The notes below the pieces were generated by a model that saw nothing but the letters and a program-made list of their open reading frames with translations, did not search any database and was not told the DNA's origin. The translations under genes and the position numbers were made by a program. 18,628 nucleotides of DNA from an uncultured Clostridia bacterium (GTDB lineage: Bacteria > Bacillota > Clostridia > Oscillospirales > Ruminococcaceae): assembly GCA_937901805.1 (NCBI GenBank), contig CALDJI010000079.1, forward strand, positions 1 to 18,628, read 5' to 3'. Of the stretch, positions 15,784-18,628 are shown piece after piece; the stretch's first letter is position 1; each line of letters opens with the position of its first letter.

Positions 15784-16542
15784 ATGAAAAATTATATGGA
15801 TTTGTCTGGGAGGGTTGCCATCGTCACCGGTGCGTCCTCTGGGCTGGGATATGAATACTGCAAGGCATTGGCGGAAAATGGAGCGAAAGTCGCTGCTTTT
15901 GCCAGAAGAGCCGACCGTCTGGAAAAATTAAAGGCGGAAATTGAAGCAGCGGGTGGAACCTGCCTGCCCGTCCCCTGTGATGTCAGCCGGGAACAGCAGG
16001 TCATTGACAGTGTCAAAACGGTGGCCGACACCTTTGGCAGGATTGATATCCTGGTCAACAATGCCGGAATGATCGCCTATTGCCCCACTACAGATCTTCC
16101 GCTTCAGGACTGGCAGAAAGTTGTCGACGTCAGCCTGACAGGATACTTTCTGATGAGCCGTGAATGCGGAAAATATATGATCAAACAGGAATACGGCAGA
16201 ATCATCAATACAGGCTCCATGTTCGGCATGATCTGCGGAAAGGATCATCCCATCTTGGCATACAATGCAACAAAAGGGGCTGTTCCAAACTTTACACGCA
16301 GTCTTGCACAGGAATGGGCAAAATACAACATCACTGTCAATGCAATTGCACCGGGGCAGTTCCCGTCTGAGATGATGGTATTCGACGAAGCCACCCTGCA
16401 ATACCTAAAACAGCGCTGCCCCATTCCCCGTCCCGGCAGGATAGAAGAACTTTGCGGACAGCTGCTCCTGTTTGCTTCGGAATCCAGCTCCTATACAACC
16501 GGACAGACCATCTGTATTGACGGCGGATGGACCTGCGTATAA
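15784..16542 (+). CDS. Short-chain dehydrogenase/reductase (SDR) family oxidoreductase
   Basis: Classical NAD(P)-dependent SDR. From ATG 15784 (AAGGAGGT 5 nt upstream) it is 252 aa, with the cofactor motif TGASSGLG (15-22), VNNAG (91-95), and catalytic Ser145, Tyr160 and Lys164 (AYNATK). It ends GQTICIDGGWTCV, typical of classical SDRs. Arg41-Arg42 after the second strand may favour NADPH. It resembles gluconate 5-dehydrogenase and FabG-like enzymes, but lies outside the fab operon next to a divergent TetR regulator. A separate inducible oxidoreduction of a sugar acid, polyol or similar is therefore more likely than fatty acid synthesis. The substrate is unknown. The frame opens to 15748, but that region is the leader. 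Confidence 0.92.
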   Translation: MKNYMDLSGRVAIVTGASSGLGYEYCKALAENGAKVAAFARRADRLEKLKAEIEAAGGTCLPVPCDVSREQQVIDSVKTVADTFGRIDILVNNAGMIAYCPTTDLPLQDWQKVVDVSLTGYFLMSRECGKYMIKQEYGRIINTGSMFGMICGKDHPILAYNATKGAVPNFTRSLAQEWAKYNITVNAIAPGQFPSEMMVFDEATLQYLKQRCPIPRPGRIEELCGQLLLFASESSSYTTGQTICIDGGWTCV

Positions 16543-16556
16543 AACGTATACAAACT

Positions 16557-16597
16557 GTAAAATCCCCCCGCAGTTTTCATTTGCGGGGGGATTTTAC
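16557..16597. terminator. Bidirectional terminator between the SDR gene and the acetyltransferase gene
   Basis: A perfect 16-bp inverted repeat (GTAAAATCCCCCCGCA with TGCGGGGGGATTTTAC) around a 9-nt loop, with an A-rich and a T-rich flank built into the stem, so it can terminate convergent transcripts from either side. It lies 14 nt after the SDR stop and 7 nt beyond the stop of the acetyltransferase. Confidence 0.93.
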
Positions 16598-16604
16598 TGC
16601 TGTT

Positions 16605-17840
16605 TTAAAAATAATCGGAAAAATAAGGTTTCTCAACTGGAATCAGCCGTTCCAGCAAATGCACCATATAGTATTCTGTTTTCAGCCTTGCATGGTTATA
16701 TAAAAATGTCGGGCGTTTATACCCCATCAACATCGTGGTCAATGTTTGGATATTGAGTTCCACGACATTGACTGAATCGTTTTCTTCCACCCGCTCGCAA
16801 ACCACTTCTTCGTCTTCCCAGTAGACAAGGAAGTTCCCGTTATTCCAGGGAACCACCGGATCATCCACTTTAAAATGGAGACGGAAATCCTTTTGCAGCA
16901 TCTGAAACGGATACCGCATCAAAAATTCCCGAACATCGACAATCCGTGCCATAATATACGGTTCGATCGTCTCTACAATCTCGCTGTCTTCAAACAAAAA
17001 TGCCATCGGCTCCCCAGTATAGTTAAACCCTTTGACCTGTTCAATCATGGAAAAGTGCGCGCTGATATAGTTCCACAGCCCATAGTTTGCCTCATTATTG
17101 AGATAAACGAGTTCTTTAATATAAAAAATTTCATTTTCGATATAGTATACCACATACCCAAGGGGCTTGCCCTTATCATTATAATAAACGGCGGCAATCA
17201 TATCCTCGTTATCCCAGCGCCAGTACTCTTCCCATTCCAATTCCCCACGGATCAGCGCCCCGTGGCGCTGCATGGTAAAATATTGGTGCACATTGCGCAA
17301 ATCCTCATCATCCAGGCTCACCCGTTTGACCATCCCCGGAACCGGGCGCATTTTAGGGAGCTGGGTATCCTTAATGGTATAAGTGATTTTATCAGATGCA
17401 ATCTCCCAGCCCTGTTTCCGATAAAACGGAATGGAATAAGGGTATAAAAAGGAAATACTCTGCCCATTTTCCCGCATATGGTGCAGCGCATGCTTGATAA
17501 GCGAGTGAATCAGGCCCCGTCCGGCATATTCCGGATAGGTAGCGACCCCTGTAATTCCGCCCATTTCGTAGATTTCATCGTAAATATTGACCCTCATGGG
17601 ATAGACGACCACCATGGAAGCCAAAGTCCCTTTATAAAACCACCCCAGAACATAGGAGGACTTTAAAATTGGGGTTTTTGCATATTTAATTTCCTCATCT
17701 TCCCATCCGCTTTTTACCAACTCATCCGTGGTTACCTGAAAAGCATACCGCAGCAGATCATTAAATTGCTCCAGATCGTCCTCCGTCAGTTCGCGCATGA
17801 GAAAATCCCCGTTTTTCTTGATAAACGACTCGTTTTCCAT
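16605..17840 (-). CDS. Eis-like GNAT family N-acetyltransferase
   Basis: The 411-aa product has the three-part Eis architecture: an N-terminal GNAT domain, a second GNAT-like domain and a C-terminal sterol-carrier-like domain. The acetyl-CoA loop is PEYAGRGLIHSL (about 103-114), in the place of the R/Q-x-x-G-x-G/A motif. FLYPYSIPFYRKQGWE (131-146) contains Tyr140, which corresponds to the general acid Tyr of Mycobacterium Eis. The chain ends in Phe, as in Eis, where the C-terminal carboxylate takes part in catalysis. Likely acetylates amines of small molecules or protein lysines; the substrate cannot be told. ATG 17840 has AGGGTGGGA upstream; Met15 is a possible later start. Monocistronic. 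Confidence 0.92.
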   Translation of the reverse strand: MENESFIKKNGDFLMRELTEDDLEQFNDLLRYAFQVTTDELVKSGWEDEEIKYAKTPILKSSYVLGWFYKGTLASMVVVYPMRVNIYDEIYEMGGITGVATYPEYAGRGLIHSLIKHALHHMRENGQSISFLYPYSIPFYRKQGWEIASDKITYTIKDTQLPKMRPVPGMVKRVSLDDEDLRNVHQYFTMQRHGALIRGELEWEEYWRWDNEDMIAAVYYNDKGKPLGYVVYYIENEIFYIKELVYLNNEANYGLWNYISAHFSMIEQVKGFNYTGEPMAFLFEDSEIVETIEPYIMARIVDVREFLMRYPFQMLQKDFRLHFKVDDPVVPWNNGNFLVYWEDEEVVCERVEENDSVNVVELNIQTLTTMLMGYKRPTFLYNHARLKTEYYMVHLLERLIPVEKPYFSDYF

Positions 17841-18193
17841 TCATCCCACCCTCATTCATGCTATCATCAGAACACATGTAAGCGCCTGGCTTTTTTGGCC
17901 TTTGTTGCAGCTTTTTCCATTTTTTTGCAGAAAAGAAGCGCTTTTCCTGTTTTGGAAGGGGAAAAACTGTTTCACCAAAGCAGATAAAAATATCCTATCC
18001 CATTTTCCCGTCTACGGGGAAATCCTTTCCACATGTCTTCCTTCCGGCAGTGGAAAATTGTTTCCTTTTTATTTCCACAGAAACACAATACCTATCCTCC
18101 TAATCCGGAAAGCCGATCAAAACGCTTTGCAGACAGGCACGCCAATACCCGTTCTCCAAGCCGCAGAAAAAGCGTTCTCTTCCCATAAGACGT
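17841..18193. other. Gene-free stretch upstream of the acetyltransferase gene
   Basis: About 350 bases without a supportable gene. The plus strand is rich in pyrimidine runs (repeated TTTTCC and TTTTTCC). A plus-strand frame through 17797-18276 has no ribosome site, no family features and overlaps the acetyltransferase start. On the minus strand a short frame from an ATG near 18181 down to about 18095 encodes about 29 residues; it may be a remnant or simply noise. No clear promoter for the acetyltransferase was found. Confidence 0.5.
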
Positions 18194-18361
18194 TCATGCG
18201 GCTCGGAGATACTCTTCCGGTTCCGATCGGGAGGATGTCCTGCAATACGGACAAAATTCCCAAAAGGCATCCCTAAGAGGGCTTTTCATAAGCTTCGGCA
18301 CAGGGAAAATATGACCGATAAAGCAGGTTGTTCCCTTCTCTGCAATCAGATAACTCCTCAT
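18194..18361 (-). CDS. Possible small CxxC protein of unknown function
   Basis: I do not recognise this product. From the ATG at 18361 it would be 55 aa, beginning MRSYLIAEKGTTCFIGHIFP, with an aromatic and proline-rich middle and a FCPYC motif that could bind metal or be redox-active. The same frame is open to ATGs at 18373 and 18406, but the latter lies only about 6 nt from the inferred transcription start. A GGGGGA about 12 nt before 18361 is the only candidate ribosome site, and its spacing is poor. In its favour are an extended -10 promoter just upstream and codon choice like the neighbouring genes. Against it are the short length and weak initiation signals. It could also be a fragment of a decayed gene. 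Confidence 0.35.
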   Translation of the reverse strand: MRSYLIAEKGTTCFIGHIFPVPKLMKSPLRDAFWEFCPYCRTSSRSEPEEYLRAA

Positions 18362-18418
18362 ATAGAGATCCATTCCCCCAGCATATGCAATACAGGAATT
18401 GTTCATAACAATAGGATT

Positions 18419-18427
18419 ATTATAGCA
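18419..18427 (-). promoter_or_regulatory. Extended -10 promoter facing the small ORF
   Basis: TGCTATAAT on the minus strand is a perfect extended -10 (TGn plus TATAAT). No good -35 lies at the normal distance; a TTGACA occurs 32 bp upstream, which is too far. Transcription would start near 18412. Confidence 0.45.
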
Positions 18428-18628
18428 TACCCTTTGTGTGAAAAAAAGAAAAGCCCTGTCAATTTTGCTTCTTTTGCGGAAGAAGAGAAAATCCTCCCAG
18501 AAAACAAATCAATATTTTCCAGATTTCAACAGCTTATTTGTGAAAAGTTTAAAAATCGGAAAAGAAAATCCTCTTTCGCCCTACAGGTTTCTGCGAAATA
18601 TTCTCCCGGACAAGCCTAGAATAGTATC
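18428..18628. other. AT-rich stretch at the window edge without a visible gene
   Basis: About 200 bases of A-rich plus-strand sequence with no ribosome site followed by a credible frame and no strong hairpin. It may be the flank of a gene beyond the window. Confidence 0.4.

Noticed and set aside
17797..18276. Plus-strand open frame of 159 codons across the acetyltransferase start
   Set aside because: No ribosome site, no domain, low-complexity Phe/Pro-rich product and head-on overlap with a solid gene start.
1..18628. CRISPR arrays, tRNA or rRNA genes, insertion sequences, phage genes, toxin-antitoxin or defence islands
   Set aside because: No regularly spaced repeats, no cloverleaf or rRNA sequence, no transposase-like frame and no paired terminal inverted repeats were seen on either strand.

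Overview
The window reads as the chromosome of an endospore-forming, low-to-mid GC Firmicute of class Clostridia, plausibly Oscillospirales-like. The reasons are the spore maturation pair spmA-spmB, a FabK-type (not FabI) enoyl-ACP reductase inside a compact fab-acc cluster, an AbrB-like regulator with a cysteine-rich tail, strong GGAGG ribosome binding sites, and GTG/TTG starts. I see no phage, transposon, CRISPR, tRNA or rRNA signal. This is mostly conserved housekeeping DNA.

Positions 1-2983 (minus strand) hold a branched-chain amino acid ABC transporter operon in the order livJ-like lipoprotein, livH, livM and the first codons of livG, which runs off the window. Positions 3104-11571 (minus strand) hold a type II fatty acid synthesis operon in the order fabH, fabK, fabG, fabF, accB, fabZ, accC, accD, accA, acpP. 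It is driven by one or two sigma-A-like promoters at 11608-11690 and closed by a strong terminator at 3050-3084. fabD is transcribed divergently (11722-12648). Together these genes carboxylate acetyl-CoA to malonyl-CoA (AccABCD), load malonate on ACP (FabD), start chains (FabH) and elongate and reduce them (FabF, FabG, FabZ, FabK).

Positions 12668-12737 carry two back-to-back terminators that separate fabD from a small AbrB-family regulator (12754-12996, minus) with an excellent promoter. Divergent from it are spmA and spmB (13158-14262, plus). These run tail to tail, overlapping by 4 nt, into a HAD-IIA phosphatase gene that is translationally coupled to a TetR regulator (14259-15706, minus). 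The TetR gene is divergent from a short-chain dehydrogenase (15784-16542, plus). A 16-bp bidirectional terminator separates that from an Eis-like N-acetyltransferase (16605-17840, minus). The last ~790 bases hold no confident gene. They contain one possible small minus-strand ORF with a CxxC motif behind an extended -10 promoter.

The most concrete anomaly is in fabK. The conserved C-terminal segment containing MAGQIAGL lies in the -1 frame relative to the rest of the gene, so the gene is frameshifted as given (sequence error, real mutation, or recoding). The cluster order is also unusual: acpP is last and fabD is split off divergently. I did not find a new biological system here.
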